Shown here piece after piece: positions 6,007 to 6,973 of a DNA stretch of 6,973 bases. Numbering within the stretch: position 1 is the stretch's first letter; every line of letters starts with the position of its first letter. Under the pieces are notes generated by a model. The model saw only the letters and a program-made list of their open reading frames with translations, did not search any database and had not been told where the DNA came from. The position numbers and the translations under genes were made by a program. Source of the stretch: a bacterium (lineage in GTDB: Bacteria; SZUA-79; Acidulodesulfobacterales; Acidulodesulfobacteraceae); contig JAJYJN010000056.1 in assembly GCA_021789455.1 (NCBI GenBank), positions 1 to 6,973 on the forward strand. The letters run 5' to 3'.

Positions 6007-6973
6007 TTGGAGCAAACAAGCATTATCAACATTAACATCGAAGACGAGATGAGGCAGTCCTACTTAGATTACGCGATGAGCGTTATTATAGGCAGGGCGC
6101 TTCCCGAAGTAAAAGACGGATTAAAGCCCGTTCACAGAAGAATTCTTTTTGCTATGAACGAAATAGGCAACGATTTTAATAAGCCGTATAAAAAATCCGC
6201 AAGAATCGTCGGAGACGTTATAGGTAAATATCATCCGCACGGCGATGCGGCGGTTTACGATGCAACCGTCAGGATGGCGCAGGATTTTTCTTTAAGATAT
6301 CCTCTAGTCGACGGACAGGGAAACTTCGGTTCTATAGACGGAGATCCGCCTGCGGCTATGAGATATACGGAAATAAGGATGACTAAGCTTTCGTCTTTCC
6401 TGCTTGACGATATAGATTTTGAAACCGTAGATTTTACTCCGAACTACGACGGTTCTTTGCAGGAGCCCGCCGTATTACCGGCCAAATTTCCGAATCTTTT
6501 AGTAAACGGTTCGTCGGGAATAGCCGTCGGCATGTCTTCAAATATACCACCGCATAACCTTACGGAGGCAGTAGATGCGGTTCTCTATTACATAGATAAT
6601 TCCGAATGCTCTATAGACGACATTATGCAAATAATTAAAGGTCCGGATTTTCCTACCGGAGGCATTATTTACGGTTATTCAGGAATCAATAATTATTTTA
6701 ACACTGGAAGAGGGCTTGTTAAAGTAAGGGCAAAACATCATTTTGAAAAAGCAAAAATAATTATTACCGAAATACCTTACCAGGTCAACAAGTCTAAAAT
6801 ACTTGAACGCATAGCCGAACTAGTAAAGGAAAAAAAGATAGAAGGCATATCGGATCTTCGCGACGAATCGGACAGAGAAGGAATGAGGGTAGTTATAGAG
6901 CTGAAAAGAGACGCAAACGAAACCGTAGTAATGAATAATCTATTTAAACATACTCAGCTTGAAGAAACTTTCG
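6007..6973 (+). CDS. gyrA: DNA gyrase subunit A, N-terminal part (3'-truncated), TTG start
   Basis: The frame is open from TTG 6007 to the window end: 322 full codons of a protein usually 800-900 residues long. GyrA is the DNA-cleaving subunit of the A2B2 gyrase that introduces negative supercoils using ATP bound by GyrB. The winged-helix/CAP region carries [19 protein letters not shown] (residues 62-80), which favours gyrA over par[21 protein letters not shown] (101-120) ends in the catalytic Arg119-Tyr120, equivalent to E. coli Arg121-Tyr122. The tower domain follows, with [13 protein letters not shown] near the 3' end. In the quinolone-resistance-determining region, Ala81 aligns with E. 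coli Ser83 and Asp85 with Asp87. The C-terminal beta-pinwheel with the GyrA box is outside the window, so the gyrA/parC choice rests on these N-terminal motifs. The TTG start is supported by GAGGAG seven bases upstream and by the family N-terminus ([19 protein letters not shown]). Confidence 0.94.
   Translation, partial: MEQTSIININIEDEMRQSYLDYAMSVIIGRALPEVKDGLKPVHRRILFAMNEIGNDFNKPYKKSARIVGDVIGKYHPHGDAAVYDATVRMAQDFSLRYPLVDGQGNFGSIDGDPPAAMRYTEIRMTKLSSFLLDDIDFETVDFTPNYDGSLQEPAVLPAKFPNLLVNGSSGIAVGMSSNIPPHNLTEAVDAVLYYIDNSECSIDDIMQIIKGPDFPTGGIIYGYSGINNYFNTGRGLVKVRAKHHFEKAKIIITEIPYQVNKSKILERIAELVKEKKIEGISDLRDESDREGMRVVIELKRDANETVVMNNLFKHTQLEETF

Noticed and set aside
6007..6973. parC rather than gyrA
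   Set aside because: [17 protein letters not shown] and the [18 protein letters not shown] context fit GyrA; ParC usually reads SARTVGDVLGK. The diagnostic C-terminal GyrA box is outside the window, so a small doubt remains.
1..6973. A novel defence, mobile or biosynthetic system
   Set aside because: Every open frame of real coding character belongs to a known family, all gaps are 131 bases or less, and no array, transposase or unknown gene is present.

Overview
The window is an AT-rich stretch of a Gram-negative bacterial chromosome. All five genes lie on the + strand, and gaps between them are short (35 to 131 bases). The Gram-negative call rests on an EmrA-type periplasmic adaptor next to an EmrB-type inner-membrane pump, and on a class A penicillin-binding protein with a PBP1A-like OB insert. 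Gene content and protein style fit an anaerobic deltaproteobacterium-like lineage, but nothing here fixes the taxon.

Layout: (1) positions 1-657, the 3' part of an emrA-like gene whose start lies outside the window. (2) Positions 658-788, a gap dominated by a long imperfect hairpin with a perfect 23-bp inverted repeat (670-692 / 747-769). It looks like a REP/MITE-type repeat placed between emrA and emrB. (3) Positions 789-2336, emrB-like 14-helix DHA2 transporter. (4) Positions 2337-2450, a gap with a clear sigma70-like promoter (TATAAT at 2391) and an AU-rich leader hairpin. (5) Positions 2451-4838, a PBP1A-type bifunctional peptidoglycan synthase with two substitutions in usually conserved motifs. 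(6) Positions 4874-5926, moaA, the radical SAM enzyme of molybdenum cofactor synthesis, complete with its C-terminal Gly-Gly. (7) Positions 5927-6006, a gap with a 9-bp GC-containing hairpin. (8) Positions 6007-6973, the 5' part of gyrA, which begins with a TTG codon behind a strong Shine-Dalgarno and runs off the end.

Functionally there are three unrelated units: drug/toxic-compound efflux (emrA-emrB, presumably with an outer-membrane TolC-like partner outside the window), cell-wall synthesis (PBP1A) possibly co-transcribed with moaA, and DNA gyrase A, which seems to have its own start signals. No CRISPR array, tRNA, rRNA, transposase gene, toxin-antitoxin pair or defence system is visible. 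I do not see a previously undescribed system. The most interesting item is the inverted-repeat element inside the efflux operon; the motif substitutions in PBP1A and the contrast in ribosome-binding sites come next.
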